Source: CAZVEE01 sp964625525 (GTDB lineage Bacteria > Pseudomonadota > Alphaproteobacteria > JAJFIK01). From it: DNA of 64,000 nt. Of this stretch, positions 1-9,090 are shown in pieces (the stretch's first letter is position 1; every line of letters starts with the position of its first letter). The stretch spans positions 16,338 through 80,337 of the forward strand of contig CAZVEE010000003.1 of NCBI GenBank assembly GCA_964625525.1, given 5' to 3'. The notes under the pieces are model-generated. The model made no database searches, had not been told where the DNA came from, and was given only the letters and a program-made list of their open reading frames with translations. The translations under genes and the position numbers were made by a program.

Positions 1-888
1 CTGCAGTTCTTCTTCGACCTGCAGCAGGTGAACCGGGGCGGCAACTGCTCTGACATCATCCCGACGGACATCCGGTCCGGCATTGATGTGTCCTCTGAAA
101 TCGATATGCGCGGCATCTATCGCCTGGCGCGCATGCCGAACCTGGCCTTCATGGTGCAGGCAGGCTTCCCCTTCACCCGCATGGCGGACCTGTCGGAAAC
201 CGCGTTCGTGATGCCGAACGGGTATGCAGAAGAAGACATCGAGGCGCTGCTGGCGCTCTCCGGTCTCTTCGGCGCCCGCAGTGGTGAATCCGGCTTCAAT
301 GTGCTGGTGGTGGGCCCGGATCTGGCCTCGGCCGCGTCCGACCGTGACCTGGTGGTGATCGGGACCTTTGACAATCAGCCGCTGCTGCGTCGCTGGTCCG
401 AAGACCTGCCGTTCCGTCCCGACAATGGCGCGATCATCGTGCCGGCCGCGGACGAGGTGCGCACCAACGCCTCGCCCATGAGTTCCTGGTTCCGCTCCAG
501 CGACGAGCCGGACACCGTCCGCCTGCAGAGCACCTCCATCAAGGGCCTGTTCAGCATGCGCTCGCCTGAGGCGGCCGACCGCACCGTGGTGGCGGTGATG
601 GCGGACAATCGGGAAGATATGCGTGAAGTGCTAACGGCCATCACGACGCCGGATCTGGCGGCCCAGGTTCAAGGGGACCTGGTGACCGTGGAAGGTGAGA
701 GTGTCATCAGCCGTAGCGTCGCGCAAAGCTATGAAATCGGGAACCTGCCGTTCATGACCCGGGCACGCTGGTTTGTCAGCGATAAGCCCATCGGCATGAT
801 CGTGCTGGTGCTGTGTGCGGGCCTGCTGCTGGGCTTCCCGATCTTCACTTGGCTGCGGTCGAGCGCGGCGGAAAAAACAAAGCAGTAG
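1..888 (+). CDS. bcsB: Cellulose synthase periplasmic subunit BcsB, C-terminal part (5' end outside window)
   Basis: The reading frame is open from base 1, so the window holds only about the last 295 residues. BcsB is the periplasmic, membrane-anchored partner of the BcsA synthase and guides the nascent glucan across the periplasm. Seen here: a mixed alpha/beta region with motifs such as NGYAEEDIEALLALSGLFGA and FNVLVVGPD, then one C-terminal hydrophobic helix (about PIGMIVLVLCAGLLLGFPIF) and a short basic tail, which is the known BcsB anchor layout. bcsC follows after 88 bp in the same direction, as in bcsABC operons. The family assignment rests on this architecture and context. The true start and the synthase gene bcsA should lie upstream of the window. 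Confidence 0.82.
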   Translation: MQFFFDLQQVNRGGNCSDIIPTDIRSGIDVSSEIDMRGIYRLARMPNLAFMVQAGFPFTRMADLSETAFVMPNGYAEEDIEALLALSGLFGARSGESGFNVLVVGPDLASAASDRDLVVIGTFDNQPLLRRWSEDLPFRPDNGAIIVPAADEVRTNASPMSSWFRSSDEPDTVRLQSTSIKGLFSMRSPEAADRTVVAVMADNREDMREVLTAITTPDLAAQVQGDLVTVEGESVISRSVAQSYEIGNLPFMTRARWFVSDKPIGMIVLVLCAGLLLGFPIFTWLRSSAAEKTKQ

Positions 889-965
889 ACTGGGTAATCA
901 AGGGGCATCGCGGAACGCGAGACGAAACTGAGTAGATGAGGCGCACGCTCCCGTGCGGCGCTATT

Positions 966-970
966 GGAGA
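966..970 (+). promoter_or_regulatory. Ribosome binding site deciding the bcsC start
   Basis: GGAGA lies 6 bases before the ATG at 977. An in-frame GTG at 953 lies upstream but has no comparable site, so 977 is the preferred start and puts the signal peptide at the N-terminus. Confidence 0.6.
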
Positions 971-976
971 ACGCTA

Positions 977-3900
977 ATGTCCGAGTACCAACTGCCTCGT
1001 TCCCGCACTGCCCGGCGTCCCGGGGTGCTGTTGGCGGGAGTATCTTCTCTCGCCATCGCCCTCTGCGTGGCACAGGGGGCTCAGGCCCAGACTGCCGATC
1101 GGCCCATCGCGCCGCCGCAGCCGACGGGGACCGTTCAGGCCCCGCCGGCAGCCGGTGACCTGCTGGCGCCGCCCGTTGATCTGACCGCTGAACAGGCGGG
1201 CGGACAACGCTATAGCGAAATTGAGAACCGGCTCCTGCGTCAGGCCCGGTTCTGGGAAGCTCGCTTCAACCGTGAAGCCGCGGTGGAGGTGCTGGAGAAA
1301 GTGCTTTCCATCAATCCGCGCAATGAGCAGGCGCTCTATCATCTGGGCCGCCAGGAAGCCCAGCGCGGCAATATGGAGCGCGCCCGTGATTATCTTCAGC
1401 GGCTGCGGGGGATTCGGGCGCCGGAGACCACGGTGGCTCAGCTCGAAGCCACGATCCGTCTCTATCAGAACCAGGGCCGCCTTCTGAACGAAGCCCGGCG
1501 CCTGGCGCAGGAGCAGCAGACGGAAGAAGCAATTCAGCAATATCAGCAGATCTTCGGCGGCACGACGCCGAGCGCTGAGATTGCGGTCGAGTACTACCAG
1601 ACGCTGGCCGGTGACGATGAGAGCTGGGAAGCCGGTGTACGGGGCCTGCAAGAGGAACTGGAGCGCGATCCGGACAATCGGCAGGCGGAATTTTCACTGG
1701 CGGAAGTCCTGACCTATCGCGAGGAAACCCGTCGCGAGGGTCTGGACCGGCTGCGCCGGTTTGCGGCTGATGAGGGCTTCTCCGAGCGTGCCGCACAGGC
1801 CTATCGCAATGGTCTGCTGTGGTTGAACGCCTCGCTGAATGACAAGGCGCTCTACGACGAGTATCTGGCGACCTATCCCAATGACGCGGAAATGCAGGCG
1901 AAATTCACCCGCCTGACCAAGCCGCCGGTGCTGGCCACCGCATCGCCGCTCGTCAACGAAGCCTACCGTGATCTCTACAGCGGCAATCTCGACGCGGCGG
2001 AAGAGGGTCTGAATCGGGCGCTCGCCGACAATCCCAATGATGCCGATGCGCTGGCGGCGCTCGGGATCATCCGCCTGCGCCGCAACGAGTTCGCCGGGGC
2101 CGAGGAAGCCTTCGCCCGCGCGATTGAGATTGCGCCGGACGTGGAAGAGCGGATTGCAGATTCTTACAAGGCCGCGCGCTTCTGGAGTGCCTATAACCGG
2201 GCTCAGGACGCGAGCCGCCGCGGTGAGTTGCAAACTGCTGAGCGTATCCTGCTGGAAATCTCCAACGAGGATGTGGAAGGGTCCGAGTGGGCACAGGTGG
2301 CGCTGGCCGACACCTATGTGAAGATGGACCGCCTGTCCCAGGCGGACACGCTTTATCGGGAAATCCTGCGCCAGGATGATGACAATGCGGCCGCCGTGAT
2401 GGGCCTTGTCAGCATCGCCCAGAAGCGGGGCAACCTGAACAATGCCATTCAACTGGGCCGCCGTCTGTCGGCGGAAGACCGCCAGCGCGTGGGATTGAAC
2501 TCGCTGGAAGCCCAGCTCATGCGCCGGCGCGCCGAAGCGGCCATGGGCGAGGGCCGGGTGGGAGCCGCCCGCCGAGAACTGGAAGCAGCCGTCAGCCGGC
2601 TGCCGAACGATCCCTGGCTGCGCCTTGACTATGCCACGCTGCTGCTCAATGGCGGCAATCGCGCGGCGGCGCAGGAGCAGATCCAGGAAATGCTCCGGCG
2701 CAATCCGAACGGGTCGCAGACCAAACAGGCCGCGGCCGTTTACTATTCCCGCATCGACAATTGGGATGAGGTGATCCGCCTCATCGATAGTCTGCCGGTG
2801 CGCAACCGCAATGCGGGCATGCGGCGTCTGTTGGCCGAGGCGCAGTTCTCCAAGGCCATCGCGGCTGCGAAGACCGACGCGCGCCGGGGCCGCAACGAAG
2901 CGGCGATCCAGCGCCTGGACCAGCTTGCGCGCGCTTACGCCCAAGACGGCGACAAGAGCGTGGCCATTGCCGACGCTTATGCCGCCGCCGATGCGGACGC
3001 CCAGGCCGTGGCTCTGGCCCGGCGCCTGGTGGGTATGCGCTCGGATCTGTCACCGGCATCTCTGGTGCGCCTTGCGGAAATCCTGAGCAACAACAATGAC
3101 CGGGCCGGCGCGAACCGTCTGCTGGCGGAACTGCGCAGCCGGGACAATTTGCCGGGTGGCTTTGATGCTCAGCTTGCGAACCTGCGCAAGAAGAACGTCC
3201 TTGCCCGCGTGCGCCAGATGGTCGATGACCGGGAATATGTGGAAGCGTTCGACGAGCTGACGCCGGTCCTGGAAGCCAATCCGCGTGACAACGAAGTGCT
3301 GCGCCTTGCCGGGGAGATCAACCTCCTGGCCGGGCATGGCGACATCGCTTACGAGTATTTCGCCCGGGCCATTTCGGTGGAGCCGGAGGATGAATACTCC
3401 ATCAGTGGCGCGGTCGGCGCGGCGCTGCAAATTCCGGATATCGACGCGGCAAGCCGTCTGCTCGAAGCGGCGATCTCGCGGATGCCGAACAATCCGACAC
3501 TCTACTTGCTTGCGGCGGACATTGCGCAGGCTGCCGGAAACAAGAAGGCGACGCTGGAGGCTCTGGAAGCCGCTCGCACGCTGGAACGGCGGCTGGACGG
3601 CACGGAAGAAGATGCGCCGGCTTTGGGCCGTCGCACGCCGGGTCTTTACGGTCCCTCCGGTCGTCGCACGCCGGGTCTTGACGAAGAAGCCCGTCTTGAT
3701 ACGGCGCCGGTGCAGGAGTACGCGGCGTTGAGCTGGGCGGAAACGCTGAGCCGTCGTCTCGACGCAACGCCTTATGGGGACTACACCCTGACGCTGACCG
3801 GGACATCGCCGATCCAGATCTCGAACCCGGATCTGCACCCGTCCAGCGATCAAGGACCGTCTGTCGAGGCCCAGGCGTGGACGGCACCGACAGTGTCGCT

Positions 3901-5350
3901 GCGGACGGCCGCACTGGAAGGCGATGCGGATACGGACGGCATCCGGGTGGTGGATACGGCCGGTCAGACCCGTGATCCGTATGACACCTATCTGCTGGCC
4001 CAGGCGGAAACTGAGGACGAGCCCTACGACACCTATGAGACCGAGCGGGTGCGGCGCATGCTGCGCGGTATCTCCGAGGGTCGAGAAGGCACTGAAGAGC
4101 AAACCACGCGGGCGATCCCGCTGCGCGGTGCGCCGTTGCAGGAATCCTCCGCCGCGCGGTTTGAAATTCCGCGTGCACCGGTGCCGGTGGAACAGCGTCT
4201 TGAAGATCTGCGCTGGGAAGTCGGCACGGTGGCCTCTCAATTCGTCGGCGTGCGCGTGCGCCGGGGTGAGGGCGGCATTAGCCGGGTGATCGAGGTGTCC
4301 TCGGAAATTCGCGGGGAAACCAACCTCTTCAACGGGCGCGCTTATGCCCAGGCCACGCCGACGTTCATCACCGCCGGTGATGAGGCCACGGGCCGGGCGT
4401 CTTATCGCCGCTACGGCACCAACGCGACTGATCCGGTGCTGGCCGTCATGGATCCGGCGGTGACCGTGGAGGACCAGGGTGCTGCCGGTGTGGCCATTGA
4501 GGTGGGTTATGACCGCGGCCGGTTCCATGCGGATGTGGGCTCCACGCCCATCGGCTTTGAAGTGCTGAACCTGGTTGGTGGCATCAGCTACGACTTCGAA
4601 CTCCAGGATGGGTGGTTCCTGCGCGCGATCGCGGAACGGCGTGCTGTGAAAGACAGTGTGCTGTCCTATTCGGGGTCTGAGGACGCGGGGAACCAGTTCT
4701 CCAGCGGCGGCTTCCAGGGCTCCGGCGAAACCTTCGGTGGTGTCACCCGCAGTGGGGGGCGCGGCACGTTCCTGAAAGACTTCGGCCAAAGCGGCGTCTA
4801 TCTCGGCGGTGCGGCCATGGTCTATCAGGGCGAAAACACCGAGAACAACAACTACTATGAAGCCACGGGTGGCTTCTACTATGCGCCGATCCAGGAACGG
4901 GACCGGCGCCTGCAGGTGGGCTACAACACCACGTATTTCGCCTTTGACGAAAACCGGAGCTTCTTCACTCTGGGGCATGGCGGTTACTTCAGCCCGCAGT
5001 CCTTCGTCTCCGCGTCGGTCCCGGTCGATTACCGGGTGGACAAGGGCAAGCTGAAATACAGCCTGAACGGGGCCGTGGGTGTGCAGTACTTCCGCGAGGA
5101 CGGCGAGCGCTTCTTCCCGGATGACGACAACCTGCAAGCTCTGAGTGGGGCGTTCCTGCAGAACAATGAGCGCAACACCTATCGCAGTGATGACAGCCTG
5201 GAACTGAGCTTCCGCCTGGGCGGGGAGGTCAGTTATCGCCTTGGCGATCGCCTCGAGTTCGGCGCCCGCGCTATCCACGACGATACGGCCGGCTACACCG
5301 AAACCAGCGGTGCCATCGGCCTGCGCTACCGCTTCGGTGGTGGTGACTAA
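977..5350 (+). CDS. bcsC: Cellulose synthase outer-membrane subunit BcsC (TPR plus beta-barrel)
   Basis: A protein of 1457 residues that should export cellulose through the outer membrane. It opens with a Sec signal peptide (basic N-terminus, hydrophobic stretch ending GAQAQ). About 800 residues of TPR-type helical repeats follow (for example NPRNEQALYHLGRQEAQRGN and NPNDADALAALGIIRLRRNE). Residues roughly 880-1110 form an acidic linker without TPRs that carries the motif GRRTPGL twice. The last 350 or so residues are a BcsC C-terminal barrel, from about LRWEVGTVASQFVGVRVRRG to the final GLRYRFGGGD. E. coli BcsC has about 1157 residues, so this one is clearly longer, mainly in the TPR and linker parts. 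It lies directly behind bcsB and ahead of a bcsD-like gene. A long antisense frame over its 3' half is a composition shadow. Confidence 0.9.
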   Translation: MSEYQLPRSRTARRPGVLLAGVSSLAIALCVAQGAQAQTADRPIAPPQPTGTVQAPPAAGDLLAPPVDLTAEQAGGQRYSEIENRLLRQARFWEARFNREAAVEVLEKVLSINPRNEQALYHLGRQEAQRGNMERARDYLQRLRGIRAPETTVAQLEATIRLYQNQGRLLNEARRLAQEQQTEEAIQQYQQIFGGTTPSAEIAVEYYQTLAGDDESWEAGVRGLQEELERDPDNRQAEFSLAEVLTYREETRREGLDRLRRFAADEGFSERAAQAYRNGLLWLNASLNDKALYDEYLATYPNDAEMQAKFTRLTKPPVLATASPLVNEAYRDLYSGNLDAAEEGLNRALADNPNDADALAALGIIRLRRNEFAGAEEAFARAIEIAPDVEERIADSYKAARFWSAYNRAQDASRRGELQTAERILLEISNEDVEGSEWAQVALADTYVKMDRLSQADTLYREILRQDDDNAAAVMGLVSIAQKRGNLNNAIQLGRRLSAEDRQRVGLNSLEAQLMRRRAEAAMGEGRVGAARRELEAAVSRLPNDPWLRLDYATLLLNGGNRAAAQEQIQEMLRRNPNGSQTKQAAAVYYSRIDNWDEVIRLIDSLPVRNRNAGMRRLLAEAQFSKAIAAAKTDARRGRNEAAIQRLDQLARAYAQDGDKSVAIADAYAAADADAQAVALARRLVGMRSDLSPASLVRLAEILSNNNDRAGANRLLAELRSRDNLPGGFDAQLANLRKKNVLARVRQMVDDREYVEAFDELTPVLEANPRDNEVLRLAGEINLLAGHGDIAYEYFARAISVEPEDEYSISGAVGAALQIPDIDAASRLLEAAISRMPNNPTLYLLAADIAQAAGNKKATLEALEAARTLERRLDGTEEDAPALGRRTPGLYGPSGRRTPGLDEEARLDTAPVQEYAALSWAETLSRRLDATPYGDYTLTLTGTSPIQISNPDLHPSSDQGPSVEAQAWTAPTVSLRTAALEGDADTDGIRVVDTAGQTRDPYDTYLLAQAETEDEPYDTYETERVRRMLRGISEGREGTEEQTTRAIPLRGAPLQESSAARFEIPRAPVPVEQRLEDLRWEVGTVASQFVGVRVRRGEGGISRVIEVSSEIRGETNLFNGRAYAQATPTFITAGDEATGRASYRRYGTNATDPVLAVMDPAVTVEDQGAAGVAIEVGYDRGRFHADVGSTPIGFEVLNLVGGISYDFELQDGWFLRAIAERRAVKDSVLSYSGSEDAGNQFSSGGFQGSGETFGGVTRSGGRGTFLKDFGQSGVYLGGAAMVYQGENTENNNYYEATGGFYYAPIQERDRRLQVGYNTTYFAFDENRSFFTLGHGGYFSPQSFVSASVPVDYRVDKGKLKYSLNGAVGVQYFREDGERFFPDDDNLQALSGAFLQNNERNTYRSDDSLELSFRLGGEVSYRLGDRLEFGARAIHDDTAGYTETSGAIGLRYRFGGGD

Positions 5351-5387
5351 TCGAACCACCGATTGCAGATCGGTGTGAAAAACGGGG

Positions 5388-5420
5388 GGCCCGGGCCGGA
5401 GATGGCCTGGGCCTTCTGTC
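5388..5420 (+). terminator. Probable Rho-independent terminator after bcsC
   Basis: Arms GGCCCGGGCC (5388-5397) and GGCCTGGGCC (5404-5413) pair with one G-T wobble around a 6-base loop, followed by TTCTGTCT. The T run is weak, so partial read-through into the bcsD-like gene is possible. Confidence 0.55.
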
Positions 5421-5553
5421 TATGCAGCCGGTACACCTAATGAGTTTGGACCGGCTCTTGCATATGGTCGAATGCCATGGTGTATCGGTTCACAATGAAC
5501 GCAGTCCGTCACCAGGGCTCCGTGTGATCTGTTTGAAGTGAGAGACCAGACCG

Positions 5554-6009
5554 ATGGAAGATCAGTACGCCATTCGCGCCCAGTTGAAGCATCGGTTTCA
5601 TCCGCAGTGGCGTGACCTGTTCATTGGCATGCTGGACCAGTTCGAGGACCAGCAACGCCTTGCCACGTTCATGCGCGGCGCCGGTGCGCGCATAGCCAAA
5701 TCCGCCGATCTCGGGGAAACCCGGTCGCTGACCGATCTGGAATATGCGTTGAACGCCTATTTTCTGGAGACGGAATGGGGCTGGGTGAACATTGACGAGC
5801 GCGAGGATTTCCTCTGGCTGCGTCATGGTGGCTACCCGGCCATGGGTATCGAGATGGCGGCCCCGGAACGGGCCATGCTGCATGTTCTGGAGGGCTTCTA
5901 TACGGAGCTTTTGAACCGGCTGGCCAATACCGCCGATTTTACCGCGCGCTGCATCGACTATCCGTCCACGTCTTTCGAGATTGCCAACCTGGCTTACGGC
6001 GACCACTGA
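5554..6009 (+). CDS. bcsD: Cellulose synthase subunit D (BcsD/AcsD-like)
   Basis: A protein of 151 residues, close to the roughly 156 of Acetobacter BcsD, the periplasmic octamer thought to order glucan chains into crystalline cellulose I. The middle segment LEYALNAYFLETEWGWVNID resembles the characteristic BcsD stretch with an N-A-L..W-G-Y/W-V-x-hydrophobic pattern, and the segment PERAMLHVLEGFYTELLNR matches the BcsD VLEGLYGRW region. There is no signal peptide, as in known BcsD. It sits 203 bp behind bcsC and ends at a strong terminator. The assignment is by motif and context; a profile search would settle it. No ccp (bcsH) gene is seen next to it. Confidence 0.75.
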   Translation: MEDQYAIRAQLKHRFHPQWRDLFIGMLDQFEDQQRLATFMRGAGARIAKSADLGETRSLTDLEYALNAYFLETEWGWVNIDEREDFLWLRHGGYPAMGIEMAAPERAMLHVLEGFYTELLNRLANTADFTARCIDYPSTSFEIANLAYGDH

Positions 6010-6034
6010 CGCGCAGCCGCCGCATCGACCGAAC

Positions 6035-6066
6035 AAAAAAGGCCCGGCGCACCGCCGGGCCTTTTG
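6035..6066. terminator. Bidirectional Rho-independent terminator between bcsD and bcsZ
   Basis: A perfect 9-bp stem, GGCCCGGCG (6041-6049) with CGCCGGGCC (6053-6061), is flanked by AAAAAA on the left and TTTT on the right. It can end transcription from both convergent genes. Confidence 0.85.
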
Positions 6067-6093
6067 TGTTGGAGATGGTTCTCAAGGTCGTCG

Positions 6094-6137
6094 ATTGGGC
6101 GTGCTTTCCGGGTGGACAACCGCACACATGGTTCCTG
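6094..6137. repeat. Interspersed intergenic repeat, diverged copy
   Basis: The core GTGCTTTCCGGGTGG followed by ACCGCACACA and TTCCTGA resembles the better copies at 49731-49776 and 63957-64000. All three share GCTTTCCGGG and CACAC at about the same spacing. It lies between the convergent bcsD and bcsZ genes. Confidence 0.5.
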
Positions 6138-6161
6138 AAAGTGCTCTGAAAGCGGTGAGCG

Positions 6162-7340
6162 TCAGTACTGCGCCACGCCCATGGACATGGCTGCGAGCGT
6201 GGAGAACATCACCAGGCTGGCGCTGTAGTAATCGTCATCCTGGGTCACGGCTGGGAAGGTCAGCTGCGACGCTCGGCTGATCTGGCCTTCATTGCGGAAG
6301 GCGGCGAGGTCTACGAGCTGGCGCACGGCCAGGAAGCCGTTGGCAGCCCGATAGGTGGAGGTCTCGCCGGTAAACGGATCAATCCAGCTCGGCGGCGCTT
6401 CCCCGGACGGGTAAGGGCGCCAGGCAGCGCTATAGCGGCTGATGTAGCGCGGCGTATTGTGCCCAGCCCAGACAAGATACAGCGGCACACGGATTGCGTC
6501 GTAACCAAAGCGTTTCGGTTTCACCGGCGCAGGCGCCAGGGCCCCTTGCTCGTCGAAGGTCATCCAATCGAGCGGCAAAGACAGATCACCAAAGGCGGCA
6601 GTCTGCGCGAACATCAGACAATCGCGGTAGATGTCCACCCAGGTTTCCGAGCGGGTGTGTGCGGCGATCTCCTGAAGGGCCGGGAAAACGCAATAAGACA
6701 AGTTCAGAGTCCGCCGACCGAAGCCGTCATAGCCTTGCACGCCGGGCAGCAGGATATGGCGATTGGCGAAGGTCTGGACCACCCGCGCTTCAATGGCGTC
6801 GATCACGCCCTCGGCCGCTTCGGTGTAGCTGGGCCGATCCCACACATTGCCCGCCATCAGCAGTGCCCAGGCGATCATCAGATCGCCGTCGGTGGCATTG
6901 TTGGGGTCCGAGACTGGCGTATCGGGATGGGACGGGTCATAGCGCCAGGAATACAGACCGTCTTCGCGGCGCAGATGCGAATCGGTCCACCGCCAGATCT
7001 GGGCGAAGCTCTTTGGATCATTGGCGAAGAGCGAGAACAGCATGCCGGTGCCCTGGCTCTCCGTATGGGAGATGTTCCGGTTGCCGGTATCAATGATGCG
7101 CCCGTCCCGATGCATGAAGCGGGCTTTATAGCGTGCCCATTGCTCGGTGAATGGCACGACTGGGCCGCGCTGGCGCACGCTGTCGCCGCTGCGGGTTTGG
7201 GCATCGGCCACGGCGGTATTGGCCACCGTCACCAGCGCAATGAGCGCCAGGGGGAGGAGACACGCGGCCGCGCAGGCCAGGGGCCTGGCCAGCAAGGCCC
7301 AAGGCTTCGCCAGCGAAGCAAAAAAAGACTGTCTGCGCAC
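6162..7340 (-). CDS. bcsZ: Glycoside hydrolase family 8 endoglucanase (BcsZ-type cellulase)
   Basis: Predicted periplasmic endo-1,4-beta-glucanase that trims cellulose during synthesis. From a GTG at 7340 (GGGGGG about 8 bases upstream) the protein has 392 residues and begins with a basic region and a hydrophobic export signal ending near ANTAVADA. The family 8 acid is visible as Glu94 in HTESQGTGMLFSLFANDP. The GH8 signature ATDGDLMIAWALLMAGNVW at residues 149-167 fits the PROSITE family 8 pattern completely and contains the conserved DGD. The frame stays open to an ATG at 7508, but that adds 56 residues ahead of the signal peptide and is less likely. Convergent with bcsD and separated from it by a terminator, so it is transcribed apart from bcsBCD. 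Confidence 0.9.
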   Translation of the reverse strand: MRRQSFFASLAKPWALLARPLACAAACLLPLALIALVTVANTAVADAQTRSGDSVRQRGPVVPFTEQWARYKARFMHRDGRIIDTGNRNISHTESQGTGMLFSLFANDPKSFAQIWRWTDSHLRREDGLYSWRYDPSHPDTPVSDPNNATDGDLMIAWALLMAGNVWDRPSYTEAAEGVIDAIEARVVQTFANRHILLPGVQGYDGFGRRTLNLSYCVFPALQEIAAHTRSETWVDIYRDCLMFAQTAAFGDLSLPLDWMTFDEQGALAPAPVKPKRFGYDAIRVPLYLVWAGHNTPRYISRYSAAWRPYPSGEAPPSWIDPFTGETSTYRAANGFLAVRQLVDLAAFRNEGQISRASQLTFPAVTQDDDYYSASLVMFSTLAAMSMGVAQY

Positions 7341-7739
7341 GGATACAACCCCCCGCTGGACAAAACGAATATGGGCCTGCCTCGGTACCGGGGGATCTGG
7401 CGTCCCCCTCGGACCTAAAACGGCATTCAACTCTGGCGGACAACTGAAGCGCCATCGTCCCTGACGTGTCGTCGTCGCAGAGCGGTTCCGGAGCTGTGCT
7501 CGGAACAAGCCCTATGAGTCTGAGTGTTATTTCCCCACGCCCTGCGAAGCCTGCGTCACAGGTGCGGCGGTATTATGGCGTGTTCCCGTCTCTCCCGAGA
7601 AAAGACCATAACAAATAAGTCGGCATCATGCATATCAAAATGGCACACCGTCTTTATGCGGGCCTTTCTGAGCAGCGCGAGCCTTCTTCAGGCCGTCTAT
7701 ACTCTCAAACTCCTAACCATCCGATCCGGATATTGATGG
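7341..7739. other. Intergenic region upstream of bcsZ
   Basis: It should contain the bcsZ promoter, and it lies behind the PQQ dehydrogenase gene. The stretch around 7600-7650 is noticeably A/T-richer than its surroundings. No convincing coding frame, RNA gene or terminator was recognised. Confidence 0.4.
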
Positions 7740-8966
7740 TTACTGATTATCCGGCGTGCGCGGCGTGACCCGCCAGATGCGGCCAGCGGGCTGAGTGGCT
7801 CCTTTGGGGCCTTCCGTGGCCAGATAAAGGGCGCCGTCAGGGCCGCTGCGCACATCGCGCACGCGCTCTTCCAATTCGCTAAACAGCACTTCTGAGGTTT
7901 CGTCAGGCCCTTCAGACACGGGCATGCCATTGCTCATGGGGATGCGGCGCACATGGCCGCTTGTTACGCCGTCCTCGGCCGCGTCTCCGGGGATCAAGGC
8001 CGCCACGAACACATCGCCTGTCCAGGTGGGGAACGCATCGCCCGTGTAAAGCGCCATGCCCGCCGGAGCGATAGACGGCGTCCAATAGACGAGCGGTGGC
8101 TCCATACCCTCATACTCTTCAAAGGGGGTGATGCGGGCGCCGGTGTAATCGATGCCGAAGCTGGCGATGGGCCAGCCGTAATTCGTGCCGCGCTGGATAA
8201 GATTCAGTTCATCACCGCCTTGCGGCCCATGCTCGTGGGCAAACACCCTGTCGCGCGCCGTATCATAGACGATGGCCTGTGCATTACGGTGGCCGTAGCT
8301 CCAGATCTCGGGCTTGGCGTTGGCGAGGCTTGTAAACGGATTATCCTCCGGCACCGTTCCGTCGTCATTCAACCGCACAATGGTGCCCAGGTGATTTTCC
8401 AGCCGCTGGGCGTCCTCGCGATAATTGAAGCCGTCGCCGCCCGTGAGCAGCAGGGTGCCGTCATTCAAAAAGACGACGCGTCCGCCCATATGGACATCGG
8501 TCTCGAGTGCCGGGTCGGAGGTGAAAATCACGGTGACATCGGCAAGGCCGATCGCCGTCAGCCGCGCATGGGCGAGGCTCAATGTCGTGCCGTTCTCGAC
8601 CGCATGGCTGTAGGTGAGATAGACCCGTGCATTGGTCTCGAAATCCGGGTGCAGCACCACGTCGAGCAAGCCGCCCTGGCCCGCATAGCGGACTTCGGGC
8701 ACCCCGGCGATGGGCTCGGGATCCAATATGTCATTGGCGATGCGGCGCAAACGGCCTGGCTTTTCGGTGACCAGCATGTCGCCATTGGGCAGGAAGGCGA
8801 TGCCCCAGGGGTGATCAAGACCATCGGTGACGACGCTGAGCGTGTAGGGCTCGCTGGCATTCGCACCGGCGTCATTCGCGGGCTGCGCTCCGAGCGGCGC
8901 CGGCGTCAGAAGACTGCCCAGCACCAGGCCTATCGCGCTCAGCCATAAGGTCGCCGCAACCCGCAT
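7740..8966 (-). CDS. PQQ-dependent sugar dehydrogenase (soluble aldose dehydrogenase family)
   Basis: A 408-residue exported protein with a signal peptide (MRVAATLWLSAIGLVLGSLL, ending near PLGAQ) and the six-bladed beta-propeller of the glucose/sorbosone dehydrogenase family (YliI/Asd-like). Family motifs seen: LDHPWGIAFLPNGDMLVTEK, GQGGLLDVVLHPDFETNARV, the blade ending YGHRNAQ, and HGPQGGDELN with the conserved acidic and His residues. The family oxidises aldose sugars in the periplasm with PQQ; the substrate cannot be read from the sequence. A GGGAGAA site precedes the ATG. It is divergent from the small membrane gene at 9091, with about 124 bp shared as promoter region. No PQQ biosynthesis genes lie in the window. 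Confidence 0.85.
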   Translation of the reverse strand: MRVAATLWLSAIGLVLGSLLTPAPLGAQPANDAGANASEPYTLSVVTDGLDHPWGIAFLPNGDMLVTEKPGRLRRIANDILDPEPIAGVPEVRYAGQGGLLDVVLHPDFETNARVYLTYSHAVENGTTLSLAHARLTAIGLADVTVIFTSDPALETDVHMGGRVVFLNDGTLLLTGGDGFNYREDAQRLENHLGTIVRLNDDGTVPEDNPFTSLANAKPEIWSYGHRNAQAIVYDTARDRVFAHEHGPQGGDELNLIQRGTNYGWPIASFGIDYTGARITPFEEYEGMEPPLVYWTPSIAPAGMALYTGDAFPTWTGDVFVAALIPGDAAEDGVTSGHVRRIPMSNGMPVSEGPDETSEVLFSELEERVRDVRSGPDGALYLATEGPKGATQPAGRIWRVTPRTPDNQ

Positions 8967-9090
8967 GTCATTTCTCCCGCCATTCGAACGTTACCGCCTT
9001 TCACTTTACGCCCATTGGGCGCACAATGACAGAGGAGAGCGCAAAGCGGACACGGCGCGAAACCCACACGCGCAAAAGAGGGCGACACCT

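Noticed and set aside
3050..5359. Long antisense open frame over bcsC (about 770 codons)
   Set aside because: Composition shadow of a GC-rich gene; low-complexity His/Arg/Gly-rich product with no family features, while the plus-strand frame is a complete BcsC.
5341..5400. TCGAACC near the bcsC end, considered as a minus-strand tRNA TpsiC arm
   Set aside because: No acceptor, D or anticodon stem of proper spacing can be drawn; the segment includes the bcsC stop and a terminator.
7240..7330. Palindromes GGCCAGGGGCCTGGCC and GCTTCGC/GCGAAGC with an A run, considered as a terminator
   Set aside because: They lie inside the bcsZ signal-peptide coding part, and the T run on the minus strand comes before, not after, the hairpin.
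7524..7736. 70-codon plus-strand frame upstream of bcsZ
   Set aside because: No ribosome site or recognisable family, in an A/T-rich intergenic region likely to hold a promoter.
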